Part shown: positions 56,051-63,312 of the stretch, in pieces
Numbering within the stretch: position 1 is the stretch's first letter
Layout: every line of letters starts with the position of its first letter
Assembly (NCBI GenBank): GCA_001896885.1
Contig: MKRJ01000018.1
Span: 163,590 to 227,589, forward strand
DNA from: Rhizobiales bacterium 65-79
Lineage (GTDB): Bacteria; Pseudomonadota; Alphaproteobacteria; Rhizobiales; Rhizobiaceae
DNA: 64,000 nt
Direction of reading: 5' to 3'
Notes under the pieces: generated by a model
Databases searched by the model: none
What the model was told of the DNA's origin: nothing
The model's input: only the letters and a program-made list of their open reading frames with translations
Position numbers and translations under genes: made by a program

Positions 56051-56632
56051 TCAAAGCCGGCGGGCGCCGCGCGAGACGGCGCGGGCCAGCATGCCGGTGA
56101 TCTGGCCTTCCGACTTGCGGAAGGAGGCTGCGTCCTGTGCCGTCACGTTGAAGACGACGTTGACCGGCGCGGCGGCGCCGGCGGCCGCGACGCCGAGCTT
56201 GCCGTCGGCCGAACGGCGAAGCGGCAGGATCGCCTCGGCGCCTGCCTCGCCGGCAAGCCCCAGCCCCTTGCCCATGGGAAAGTAGGTCGGCGTCGAAACC
56301 ACGCCTCCGGAGGCGAAAGGCGTCACACGGCCCGGCACGCCGCCGTCGGCGAAGTGAAGCGCGCCGCCGAGCCCGCCGAGCAGGTTCGAAAAGAGCGAGG
56401 AGGCGAGCGACTGCAGCGGCTTCAGCCCCTGGCTGAGCGCCATCCCCGCGAGGCTCAGGCCGATCTGCCGCAGCACGTCCTGCAGCGAGCGTCCGCTGAC
56501 CGCGGCGCCTTTCAGCGCACCCGTCAATTCGGTGCCGAAGCGTTTGGAAAGATCCTGCAGATCCTTTAGCGCATCGGCGAAGGGCGCGGTATCGGCGTCG
56601 ATCCTCACCGTCACATCTTCAGTCGTGGCCAT
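56051..56632 (-). CDS. g11: GTA tail tape-measure protein (RcGTA g11-like)
   Basis: 193 residues, short for a tape measure but normal for GTAs, whose tail is short. The N-terminal part is helical (DADTAPFADALKDLQDLSKRFG). The conserved block GLKPLQSLASSLFSNLLGGLGGALHFADGGVPGRVTPFASGGVVSTPTYFP-like region follows, then GLAGEAGAEAILPLRR, the Gly-rich signature of tape-measure C-termini. It sets tail length and occupies the tube lumen. The ATG overlaps the small g10.1 gene by 14 bp. Confidence 0.9.
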   Translation of the reverse strand: MATTEDVTVRIDADTAPFADALKDLQDLSKRFGTELTGALKGAAVSGRSLQDVLRQIGLSLAGMALSQGLKPLQSLASSLFSNLLGGLGGALHFADGGVPGRVTPFASGGVVSTPTYFPMGKGLGLAGEAGAEAILPLRRSADGKLGVAAAGAAAPVNVVFNVTAQDAASFRKSEGQITGMLARAVSRGARRL

Positions 56633-56846
56633 CGTCTTTCCTTCGTTCGTCGGGGAATTCGCGCATCAGCCACGCAAGGTCGGCGCGCGTCGGCGGAGCC
56701 GCTCGACGGGAAAGGCCCGCCGCAGCGGCGAACTCCCTCGGCGTCATCGCCCAGAAATCATGGGGAGAAAGCCGCAGCAGGCCGAGGCCGACATGCATCA
56801 CGTCGTCCCAGGGAAACGGTTCGGCACCGGCCGCCGCGGCTTTCAG
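56619..56846 (-). CDS. GTA tail assembly chaperone-like small protein (RcGTA rcc01693-like), apparent CTG start
   Basis: About 75 residues with the conserved block PFPWDDVMHVGLGLLRLSPHDFW and then AMTPREFAAAAG. This small protein lies between g10 and g11 in GTA clusters and probably helps assemble the tail. No ATG, GTG or TTG precedes the conserved block. The first codon consistent with coupling is CTG at 56846, overlapping the g10 stop as CTGA. The GTG at 56801 (and ATG at 56798) would cut the conserved PFPWDD region. The family is confident but the start is not. Confidence 0.75.
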   Translation of the reverse strand: MKAAAAGAEPFPWDDVMHVGLGLLRLSPHDFWAMTPREFAAAAGLSRRAAPPTRADLAWLMREFPDERRKDDGHD

Positions 56847-57181
56847 GGGTTTGGCGAAGCGCCCTCCCCGGCGCCGCCGAACGTCGCGGCCAGGAGGTCG
56901 GAAGCGATCCGCGCAAAGCCCGCCGCGCCGTCCTCGCTCCGCATGGCGGAGACCTCCTCGTCCGAAACGGTTCCACCGGCGCCGCGCAGGCCGGCGGCGA
57001 TGATGCGGACCAGGTCCTTCGCCGACAGGCGGCCCGTCGAGAAGCGCTGGACGAGCGCGCCGAGGTCCTCCGCCGCGAAGGCGGATTCCAGCTCGGCCAG
57101 CGCGCCGAGGGTGAGGCAAAGCCTGTACTCGCGCCCATCGAGCATTGCGGCGATCTCGCCGCGCCGGTGGTTCGCGCTCAT
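56843..57181 (-). CDS. g10: GTA family protein g10 (tail chaperone-like)
   Basis: 112 residues. The pattern ANHRRGEIAAMLDGREYRLCLTLGALAELESAFAAEDL-like N-terminus is the hallmark of g10: a small domain that describes the capsid/tail chaperone family. The region FSTGRLSAKDLVRIIAAGLRGAGG follows. It is translated between g9 (4-bp overlap) and the small gene above. It is probably needed for tail assembly and not present in the particle; that is inferred from phage chaperones in the same place. Confidence 0.9.
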   Translation of the reverse strand: MSANHRRGEIAAMLDGREYRLCLTLGALAELESAFAAEDLGALVQRFSTGRLSAKDLVRIIAAGLRGAGGTVSDEEVSAMRSEDGAAGFARIASDLLAATFGGAGEGASPNP

Positions 57182-57594
57182 GGCGCCGCCGTGAAGCCGA
57201 TCTCGCCGGCGGATTCGAGCGCGATATCGAAGGTCACCTCGCCATCATGCGCGCCGGTATATTCGAGCGACGTGATCTGGAACGGCCCCGCCACGGTGCC
57301 GAGGCCGGGCACCGTGAACTGCCAGGCGGTTATGTCGCCGGCGAAGAACTCCGCGCGTATCTTCTCGTCGGATTCGGCGTCCTTGAAGATGCCGGAGCCG
57401 CTGATGGCGGCGCTCTGCACGCCGCTGCCCGCGAGCAATTCGCGCCAGCGGCCGGCGGAATCGGCATCGGTCACGTCGACCGTGGCGCTGTTGAAGGCGA
57501 GCCGCTTCGAGCGCAGCCCGGCCACCGTCACGAAATTTCCCGACCCGTCCCCGTCGAGCTTGAGGAGCAGGTCCTTGCCCTTCTGAGCGACCAT
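57178..57594 (-). CDS. g9: GTA major tail tube protein (RcGTA g9-like)
   Basis: 138 residues of mostly beta structure, with KGKDLLLKLDGDGSGNFVTVAGLRSKRL-like start and VDVTDADSAGRWRELLAGSG, typical of the TP901-1-type tail tube family. The sequence then continues DAESDEKIRAEFFAGDITAWQFTVPGLG. It polymerises into the tail tube. Size matches RcGTA g9. It overlaps g10 by 4 bp and has a 138-bp gap before g8 that carries short repeats. Confidence 0.93.
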   Translation of the reverse strand: MVAQKGKDLLLKLDGDGSGNFVTVAGLRSKRLAFNSATVDVTDADSAGRWRELLAGSGVQSAAISGSGIFKDAESDEKIRAEFFAGDITAWQFTVPGLGTVAGPFQITSLEYTGAHDGEVTFDIALESAGEIGFTAAP

Positions 57595-57689
57595 TCAAAG
57601 CCTCCTTGTTGTGATAAAAAAAGCGGCCGTCGGCACTCGGCAATAGACTTGCAGCGCCTAGATTCCGGCCGGCGCGTTCGACCTTGCGG

Positions 57690-57736
57690 TTGCCTACTGC
57701 CTACTGCCTATTGCCGATCTGCCGACTGCCGCCTAC
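57690..57736. repeat. Short imperfect tandem repeats in the g8-g9 gap
   Basis: The gap between g9 and g8 (57595-57732) holds repeated units of TGCCTAC/TGCCGAC type, for example TGCCTACTGCCTACTGCCTA, then TTGCCGATCTGCCGACTGCC. No gene fits the gap. Such tracts are common between genes in rhizobia. Confidence 0.55.
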
Positions 57737-58143
57737 GCCGCCGGCTCGGTCACCGCCCTGAAGCGCAGCAGCCCGTGATAGACGGACTGGTCGTCGTCGA
57801 AGCGCACCTCGGAGAATTCGAGCCTGAGGTTGACGAGCGCATGGCCGTCGAGCGGCAGCGCCCGGTCGTGCAGCGCGGCGCGCGCCGCGTCCATGATCTC
57901 GATCGCTTCCTTCTTGCCCTTGGCCTTCGACCAGACGTGCAAGGTGAAGAGCTGCTCGGTGCCGCTCTCCGTGCCGGTGCTCCAGTCATAGATGCTGGTG
58001 CGGCCGAAGGTGATATAGGGAAAGGCGATATTGGCCGGCGCATGGTCGAAGACGCGCTCGCCGCCCAGCGCCGCGACAAGGCCGGCGCTGCCGGAAAGCG
58101 CGGCGAAGATCGCCCGTTGCAGCTCAGCGGCCGGCGCGGTCAT
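57733..58143 (-). CDS. g8: GTA tail completion/adaptor protein, DUF3168 (RcGTA g8-like)
   Basis: 136 residues, DUF3168. Typical segments are AAELQRAIFAALSGSAGLVAALG, then VFDHAPANIAFPYITFGRTS and the C-terminal QSVYHGLLRFRAVTEPA. It lies at the head-tail connection and probably caps the tail tube. It starts at 58143, inside the end of the extra small ORF, and is separated from g9 by the repeat-bearing gap. Confidence 0.92.
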   Translation of the reverse strand: MTAPAAELQRAIFAALSGSAGLVAALGGERVFDHAPANIAFPYITFGRTSIYDWSTGTESGTEQLFTLHVWSKAKGKKEAIEIMDAARAALHDRALPLDGHALVNLRLEFSEVRFDDDQSVYHGLLRFRAVTEPAA

Positions 58144-58318
58144 GGCTCTCCCCCTTGTCGAGCGCGGAACCGGCTTTCGGTCCGTCCGCCTGTTCGAACA
58201 CGGCACGCGATCGCATGCGCGGAAGATATCCCGCTTCCGCACGGTCCGCCAGATCGTAGGCGAGCGCCCGAAGCGTGCGGGCAAGGTCCTCGAACGTCAG
58301 TTCGGCGCTCATCCTCAT
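58124..58318 (-). CDS. Extra small ORF between GTA g7 and g8
   Basis: 64 residues with helical N-terminus (ELTFEDLARTLRALAYDLADRA) and basic C-terminus. The ATG overlaps the g7 stop as ATGA, and the ORF ends 20 bp inside g8, so translational coupling is plausible. I do not recognise it in the standard RcGTA list. A second in-frame ATG is at 58312. It may be a lineage-specific GTA gene or a leftover frame. The overlap layout is the only evidence in favour. Confidence 0.5.
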   Translation of the reverse strand: MRMSAELTFEDLARTLRALAYDLADRAEAGYLPRMRSRAVFEQADGPKAGSALDKGESHDRAGR

Positions 58319-58653
58319 CGTCCGTTCTCCCGCGTTTCGCAGAGGAAATAGCGGCCCGTTTCGTCCGGATCGTAGACCGTCAGGATATCGAAGACACGCG
58401 CCCCCTTGGTAAAGCGCATGCCGCTTCGCACGTCCTCTTCCTGCCTCAGCGTAACGAGGTGCGTCACCGTCTCGAGCGTCTGGTCGGCGCCGAACACGCT
58501 CCTGGCCGCCATGGGTTCCAGGCCGGCGAAAACCGTCGCGACCGCCGACCACGTCTCGACCTCGCCGCCCATCCCGTCGGAGGTGTCGCCGACCTGCTCC
58601 AGCACGAGTTCCATGCGGAACCGGCCCGGATCGATACTGAGCGCGCGCTTCAC
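58315..58653 (-). CDS. g7: GTA head closure protein (RcGTA g7-like)
   Basis: 112 residues of the phage head-closure (head-tail joining) type: DPGRFRMELVLEQVGDTSD..GMGGEVETWSAVATVFAGLEPM, then LVTLRQEEDVRSGMRF and ends FDILTVYDPDETGRYFLCETREN. It closes the capsid at the tail attachment site. Translation uses GTG 58653, overlapping the g6 stop as GTGA; a longer frame crosses into g6. Length fits the family. Confidence 0.9.
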   Translation of the reverse strand: MKRALSIDPGRFRMELVLEQVGDTSDGMGGEVETWSAVATVFAGLEPMAARSVFGADQTLETVTHLVTLRQEEDVRSGMRFTKGARVFDILTVYDPDETGRYFLCETRENGR

Positions 58654-59219
58654 AGCCGCCCCCTGCGGAAGGCGGAGATCAGCCGCCCGAATTCCGGCGG
58701 GATCGAGACCGGCTGGTCGGCCGCGCCGAAACCGGCACGGAACTCGTACCGGTGCGCGACCAGCAGCAGCGTCGCCCGCTTCAGCCTTTCCGGCACGTTC
58801 TGCGCATCGGCGCCGAAGCCTGCCGAGAAATCGATCTCGATGCCGTTCATGATGCACGACGGCTCCGGCCTGGTGGCGAAATAGAGCCGCGCCGGGCGCG
58901 AAGCGACGTCAACCTCGTAGGTCGAGGGATCGACGAGCGAGGCCTCGCCGTCGGCGCCATAGACCGTGACCGAGAGAATCTCGACCACCGGATGGACGAG
59001 CAGCGCCACGCGGCCGAAGCGCGGCCAGCGGTCGAGCGCCAGCCGCCAGTTCTGGGAGATCATGGCGACGCCGGCTTGCGCTTCTACCTCCTCGCGCGCG
59101 GCGCGGATCAGGCCGGCGACAAGATCATCCTCGCTGTCATGGCCGATGCGCAATTGCGCCTTGGCGTCGGCCAAGGTCACCGGCTCGACCGCCGGCGCGG
59201 TGGTGCGGAAAAGAGTCAT
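58650..59219 (-). CDS. g6: GTA head-tail adaptor (RcGTA g6-like)
   Basis: 189 residues. The N-terminal helical part (VTLADAKAQLRIGHDSEDDLVAGLIRAAREEVEAQ-like) is the phage gp6-type connector fold. It continues with MISQNWRLALDRWPRF, PVVEILSVTVYG, and ends with VPERLKRATLLLVAHRYEF. It binds between the portal ring and g7. ATG 59219 is used; a longer frame enters the repeat region between g5 and g6. Confidence 0.92.
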   Translation of the reverse strand: MTLFRTTAPAVEPVTLADAKAQLRIGHDSEDDLVAGLIRAAREEVEAQAGVAMISQNWRLALDRWPRFGRVALLVHPVVEILSVTVYGADGEASLVDPSTYEVDVASRPARLYFATRPEPSCIMNGIEIDFSAGFGADAQNVPERLKRATLLLVAHRYEFRAGFGAADQPVSIPPEFGRLISAFRRGRL

Positions 59220-59250
59220 GAAATGCCTGTAAGCGGTTGGAGAATAGCGT

Positions 59251-59413
59251 TCTTCTCCCCGTTCACGGGGAGAAGATGCCGGCAGGCAGATGAGGGGCAG
59301 GCCTACTCGTGATGCGTTGGCGCTGCCCCTCATCCGGCCTGGAGCCTGTCCTCGGGCTCGCCAGAGGCGAGACCCGCGGGGGCTACCTTCTCCCCGCGGG
59401 CGGAGAGAAGGTA
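59251..59413. repeat. Rhizobial palindromic repeat between GTA g5 and g6
   Basis: The 201-bp gap holds hairpins of the type TTCTCCCCGTTCACGGGGAG followed by GATGAGGGGCA, and the inverse TGCCCCTCATC, then TTCTCCCCGCGGGCGGAGAG. These are the repeats dispersed in many rhizobial genomes. A middle segment (about 59339-59385) interrupts the palindrome. No gene lies here. Confidence 0.75.
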
Positions 59414-59420
59414 TCGCGCC

Positions 59421-60674
59421 TCACGCCGTGCCGAACTTCAGGAGCTTGATCGCGTCGAAGTCCTGCACCCCACCGCCGACGCGCTTGGTCGTGTAGAACA
59501 GCACATAGGGCTTGGCGGAATAGGGATCGCGCAGCACCTTCACGCCGGTACGGTCGACCACCAGGTAGCCGCGGGCGAAGTCGCCGAAGGCGATCGGGGT
59601 GGCGGCGGCGGCGATGTCGGGCATGTCCTCCGCCTCGACCAGCGGGAAGCCCATCAGCATGGCGCGGCTGCCGGGCGCGGCGGGCGGCTGCCAGAGATAA
59701 TTGCCGTCGGCATCCTTGAGTTTGCGGATCGTGGCCTGGGTCTTGCGGTTCATGACCCAGCTCGCGTTTTGGCGATAACCGGCCTTCAGGGCATAGACCG
59801 TGTCGATGAGGATATCGGACGGGTCATCCGTCGGCAGCGCGCCGGAAACGCCGGTCAGGACATAACCGACCTTGTTCCACGCCCAACTACCCTCGGCCAC
59901 CTGCGTGTAGGCCAGGAACCCCTTCGGCTTGTTGGTGCCGTTACCGCTGACGAAGGCGGCCCCTTCCTGCTCGGCGAAGGCCGTTTCGACCTCGCTCGCG
60001 ATCCACTGGTCGACATCGACCACGGCATCTTCGAGGAGCGAGGCGGTGGCGGCCGGCATGGCGTAGAGCTCGACGGTCGGGAACTGCAGTTCATCGAGGG
60101 TCGCCGTCGTGGTCTGCGGCCGTTCGGCCGTTTCCGCCACCCAGCCGACCGCCGGGCCGGAGATCGAGAAAGGCTTCTTCAGAACCGCGCCGGATACCTG
60201 CCGCACCGAGGCGATCGAGCGGATCGGCGATATCTGCGCCAGCCGGCGGCCGATCGCCGCTTCGGTCTCGTCGGGCACCAGATAGCCGCCGTCCTGGCCG
60301 GAGCCGTAGGACATGGCCTTGGTGTCGAGCGAGCGGATCAGCCGGTCGTCGCCGCTCCTTATATAGGCCTCGAAGGCCTGCTTGTGCTCGCTGGGCATGG
60401 CCGGGAAGCCGCCGTCGCGGCCAAGCGCCGGACGCACCTTCTTCAGCGCCAGCTGGTCAAGCGAGCGCTTGTGCTCGTCGAGCGAGCGGGAGATGCGGTC
60501 CACCTTCTCGGTGGTGATCACGTCGGCGCCCATGCGCTTCTCGATCTGCTTCAGGCGGTCGTCATTATCATGCTTGAAGTTCTCGAAGAGCCGCATGAAA
60601 TCGTCGAACGCGACGAGCGCATCGTCGCTCACCGCCTTGGTCTCGGGCGAGACCGGGGTCGTTCCTGCCGTCAT
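59421..60674 (-). CDS. g5: GTA major capsid protein, HK97 fold (RcGTA g5-like)
   Basis: 417 residues. The N-terminal part is helical scaffold-like (FDDFMRLFENFKHDNDDRLKQIEKRMG, about 25-100), removed in HK97-type maturation. The capsid fold follows with YGSGQDGGYLVPDETEAAIGRRL, VYALKAGYRQNASWVMNR and ends VDRTGVKVLRDPYSAKPYVLFY. It builds the GTA head. ATG 60674 follows AGGAA, and an ATG at 60692 would overlap g4's stop. The gene is preceded by the protease. Confidence 0.94.
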   Translation of the reverse strand: MTAGTTPVSPETKAVSDDALVAFDDFMRLFENFKHDNDDRLKQIEKRMGADVITTEKVDRISRSLDEHKRSLDQLALKKVRPALGRDGGFPAMPSEHKQAFEAYIRSGDDRLIRSLDTKAMSYGSGQDGGYLVPDETEAAIGRRLAQISPIRSIASVRQVSGAVLKKPFSISGPAVGWVAETAERPQTTTATLDELQFPTVELYAMPAATASLLEDAVVDVDQWIASEVETAFAEQEGAAFVSGNGTNKPKGFLAYTQVAEGSWAWNKVGYVLTGVSGALPTDDPSDILIDTVYALKAGYRQNASWVMNRKTQATIRKLKDADGNYLWQPPAAPGSRAMLMGFPLVEAEDMPDIAAAATPIAFGDFARGYLVVDRTGVKVLRDPYSAKPYVLFYTTKRVGGGVQDFDAIKLLKFGTA

Positions 60675-60688
60675 CGGGTCATTTCCTT

Positions 60689-61342
60689 TCACTGGAAGAG
60701 GGTTGCAGCCTTGCGGATCTTCCGCGCAAGCGCCGATGGATCGTCCGGCGCGGCGTCCCGCTCGCGCGTCAGGCTGACGAAGCCGCGGGTAATCACGGCC
60801 CGGGCGTCGCCTCGCGTCAGCCCAGCATCCCGCGTGAGCCAGCGTTCGAATTCACGGATGGTGGGCAGCGCCTCCCGTGCTCCGAAGCCCTTGACGCGCT
60901 CCACGCGGGCGCCGGGCAGCATGGGGAAAGTCACCACCGAGATCTCCCACAGATCGGCCTCCAGGATGCGGCGGATGCCTCCGGACGCCTCCTTGCGCGC
61001 CTTCACCGTGCGGAAGCCGATGGAAAGCCCGTCGAGCGCGCCGGAGCGCATCAGGTCGAGGACCTCGCGTGCCCGCTTCACGCCCTGCGCGAGCCTGCCG
61101 CGCACGAAAAGGCCGCGCTCGTCCTCGCGGATCGCGGTCCAGGCGCCGATCGGCTCGTTCGGGTCGTGCTGGTAGAGCATGCGGATGCCGGCCGCGCCGC
61201 GCTCGGCGAGCGAGCGGGCGAATGCCCCGCGCTCGACCCGGTCGTTGGAGAGGTCGACCGTGCCGAACAGGCTGGCATAGCCGGAAAAGCTGCCGTCCTG
61301 GTCCATTTCTCCGAGCGGCAGCTCGACGCGCTTGCGCTCCAT
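60689..61342 (-). CDS. g4: GTA capsid maturation protease (RcGTA g4-like)
   Basis: 217 residues, HK97-type prohead protease. The catalytic His lies in IRMLYQHDPNEPIGAW (about residue 59) and the Ser in LDGLSIGFRTV (about 104), with GFGAREALPTIREFERWL after. It cleaves capsid subunits during head assembly. A GGATAGGGA sequence before ATG 61342 supports the start. It is followed by g5 after a 14-bp gap. Confidence 0.92.
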   Translation of the reverse strand: MERKRVELPLGEMDQDGSFSGYASLFGTVDLSNDRVERGAFARSLAERGAAGIRMLYQHDPNEPIGAWTAIREDERGLFVRGRLAQGVKRAREVLDLMRSGALDGLSIGFRTVKARKEASGGIRRILEADLWEISVVTFPMLPGARVERVKGFGAREALPTIREFERWLTRDAGLTRGDARAVITRGFVSLTRERDAAPDDPSALARKIRKAATLFQ

Positions 61343-61345
61343 TCC

Positions 61346-61672
61346 CTATCCTTTCCAGAAATCGGTGAGGCTGCCGCGCTGCAGGGTGCGGATGACGAAG
61401 CCCAGCGCCCACCAGGCGACGAAACTCGCCGCCGCCGAGCCCATCAGCATCAGCTCGGCGTCGCCGATCGAGGCCGGCAGCGAAAGCTCGTCTGCGATCT
61501 TGAGGCCCGCGGCACTGCCGAACACGACCCCGCAGGCGATGCCGACGCCGAAGCGGATCCCCGCCTCGCGCCTTCCGCGCGGCAATACGTAAGCGAGCGA
61601 GACCGCGGAGCCGAGCACCGCGCCCGCGCCCTTCACCGCCCACAAAAGGGCGGCGTTGGACATGTCGGACAT
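61346..61672 (-). CDS. GTA-cluster small membrane protein (g3.5-like, DUF6107 type)
   Basis: 108 residues with three hydrophobic segments (about 15-30, 35-58 and 75-100). The sequence ALLWAVKGAGAVLGSAVSLAYVLP, then RFGVGIACGVVFG, resembles the small membrane protein found between the portal and protease genes in Rhizobiales GTA clusters. Function is unknown. The gene is 3 bp before g4. It is the last identifiable GTA gene: the portal and terminase genes that normally come before it are missing. Confidence 0.72.
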   Translation of the reverse strand: MSDMSNAALLWAVKGAGAVLGSAVSLAYVLPRGRREAGIRFGVGIACGVVFGSAAGLKIADELSLPASIGDAELMLMGSAAASFVAWWALGFVIRTLQRGSLTDFWKG

Positions 61673-61882
61673 GATCCACCTTAATATTGAAGAGACCGGT
61701 TCGTGCTCAGCGAAAAACCTGGATATCCAGGGCGCTTCAGCCAAAGCGGGGTTTCGCCGTTCACTGCACCGCGGTCAGGTATTTATGCCATCAAACGTGC
61801 GTCGGACCAGCTCTGCTGCCCTTGTGACGAAGTCATTTAGGCGAGATCGCGCATCAACGCGCGGCTTGCGGCTTGGACACAG
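61673..61882. other. Junction between the GTA cluster and unrelated DNA
   Basis: About 210 bp without a gene. It should hold the end of the GTA portal gene, but no frame on the minus strand reads portal-like protein and stops are frequent. No target duplication or integrase remnant is visible by eye. It marks a rearrangement breakpoint. Confidence 0.5.
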
Positions 61883-62956
61883 CTACTTCGCGGTCCGCTC
61901 GTCCAGTACCTCAAGAGCAGGCAGTCCCCGGTAGCCATAGACGTCGAAGAGCACCGCCAGGACATTGCGCGCGATGGTCTCATTGCTATTCTTATCGGCT
62001 TCGTAGACTTGCCAATAGTTCGGCACGCGCCCCGGATCGGTAAAGCCCAGCTCATGCAGGCGCGTAACATGTTCCGGCGTCAATAACGCCGTAAGGGCCT
62101 GCCATTCCGCGGCGGACTGCGCCTCGCAGTAAATGGCAAGCGGCTCGGTCTGAGGCGCACATTGGACATAACCGATCCCCAGTTGGAAGACGACGAAGAT
62201 GTGGCGGTCAGCATTGACCCGCAACCGGCCGATCTCGCCTGCGACGCGCTGGCCATCCCGGGCAACAAGTGCATCCAGCGTCTCAAGCGGCACTGCGTCG
62301 GCGGCGGGCGCGATATAGGCGCAGCCAATCACGGCCACCGCCGCCATTTTTGGAGAATCGTTGATCGAGCCGGCAAGGTTCTGGCTAGGGCCGGCGCGTG
62401 GCGGGCAAGCCTGGCGCTCGATCCACGACGTGCCTACCTCAAGCTTTGCCAGATCGGCATCGTAGCCTTCCGCCAGGGCGGCGATCAGTTTATTTGCGAT
62501 CTCCGATGCAGGACGCGTCGTCGGGAAGGTTTGCACATAGTTTCCGAAGCTCGGATCCAACCGCCAGCCGGCTGCGGCCAAGGCCGTCACGCGCTCGGCC
62601 GTCAGCACGTGCGCCAGCGTTGGCTGCATTACCGAACCCGCTGCCTCGCACCGCAATTGCTCATCCACCATGTGCCGGCATTGCACGAATTTGTTGCCGT
62701 CCCAAACCGTGGCGACCCCGTCTTCGTTTGGCCGCACGAGTTGTATTATGTTGGTGACTGCAGCCTCGACACGTGTGCGGGTCGCCACAGGTACGCTGTC
62801 GGATTGAGCGGCCGCCGGACTCGTCGCGAAGCCTGCCACCAATAGCATCATGACGAAGACCAGCCCTCCGAACAGGGCGCTCACCGCCCGGTCCGGATCG
62901 GCATCGCTTCCAATGCGCCAACTGCTGTCTGGCGCAGATATGTCCCTGTGTTTCAT
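61883..62956 (-). CDS. Exported protein with two TY-Chap-like repeats
   Basis: 357 residues. A hydrophobic export signal lies at about 27-50 (ending AAAQS) after an unusually long charged leader. Two related domains follow, about residues 60-165 and 228-345. Both contain (F/Y)VQC, then (Y/R)CEA, LT(A/P)E(R/H)V, a G(W/F)..DP and NY.Q.(F/Y) motif, and a final GY. The pattern resembles the type III secretion chaperone-like TY-Chap domain. The fold match is by eye. Six cysteines could form disulfides. It replaces the expected GTA portal and terminase genes. A link with the toxin locus is possible but unproven. Confidence 0.65.
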   Translation of the reverse strand: MKHRDISAPDSSWRIGSDADPDRAVSALFGGLVFVMMLLVAGFATSPAAAQSDSVPVATRTRVEAAVTNIIQLVRPNEDGVATVWDGNKFVQCRHMVDEQLRCEAAGSVMQPTLAHVLTAERVTALAAAGWRLDPSFGNYVQTFPTTRPASEIANKLIAALAEGYDADLAKLEVGTSWIERQACPPRAGPSQNLAGSINDSPKMAAVAVIGCAYIAPAADAVPLETLDALVARDGQRVAGEIGRLRVNADRHIFVVFQLGIGYVQCAPQTEPLAIYCEAQSAAEWQALTALLTPEHVTRLHELGFTDPGRVPNYWQVYEADKNSNETIARNVLAVLFDVYGYRGLPALEVLDERTAK

Positions 62957-63057
62957 TGCCCCCCGGCTCCAAACTCATATCAAAATTTGAAATGCTCCAA
63001 GTCTATCGCGGCAAAACCAACGGCTTACAATATGCTTATTTTTGGCAGAAGCACAAA

Positions 63058-63312
63058 TTAGAATCTATTAAAGTATTCATAGGCGGACGAATCGGCCGAC
63101 AGGTCATGCACCATTGTCGCCTCGTAGTTACGAACCCGTTCAAATTGATTGGCGCGCTCGATCGCTTCGATCGCTTCTGGGTTCGAGGGTGGCAAGTCGG
63201 GTGACAGTCGATGGCTTGTTGCATGATACGCGACGCCGCGAAGCGCTGGACCAGGAAAATCCGTTGCCGCCACGTTAGCCAGCGTCTTGCGGTCAACCCC
63301 AGCCAACCACAA
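63058..63312 (-). CDS. Possible small ORF after the putative immunity gene
   Basis: 84 residues from a TTG start (63312, or 63306 five bases after AAGG) overlapping the end of the upstream gene. The protein runs LWLAGVDRKTLANVAATDF, then ending DSSAYEYFNRF, and has an alternating acidic/amphipathic helix (NPEAIEAIERANQFERVRNYEA). It has coding-like codon use but no recognised domain. It may be a second immunity-type protein or a chance frame. Confidence 0.35.
   Translation of the reverse strand: MWLAGVDRKTLANVAATDFPGPALRGVAYHATSHRLSPDLPPSNPEAIEAIERANQFERVRNYEATMVHDLSADSSAYEYFNRF

Noticed and set aside
57145..58884. Long plus-strand frame opposite GTA g6-g10
   Set aside because: The minus-strand genes are recognisable GTA components with overlapping starts and stops; the plus frame has no such features.
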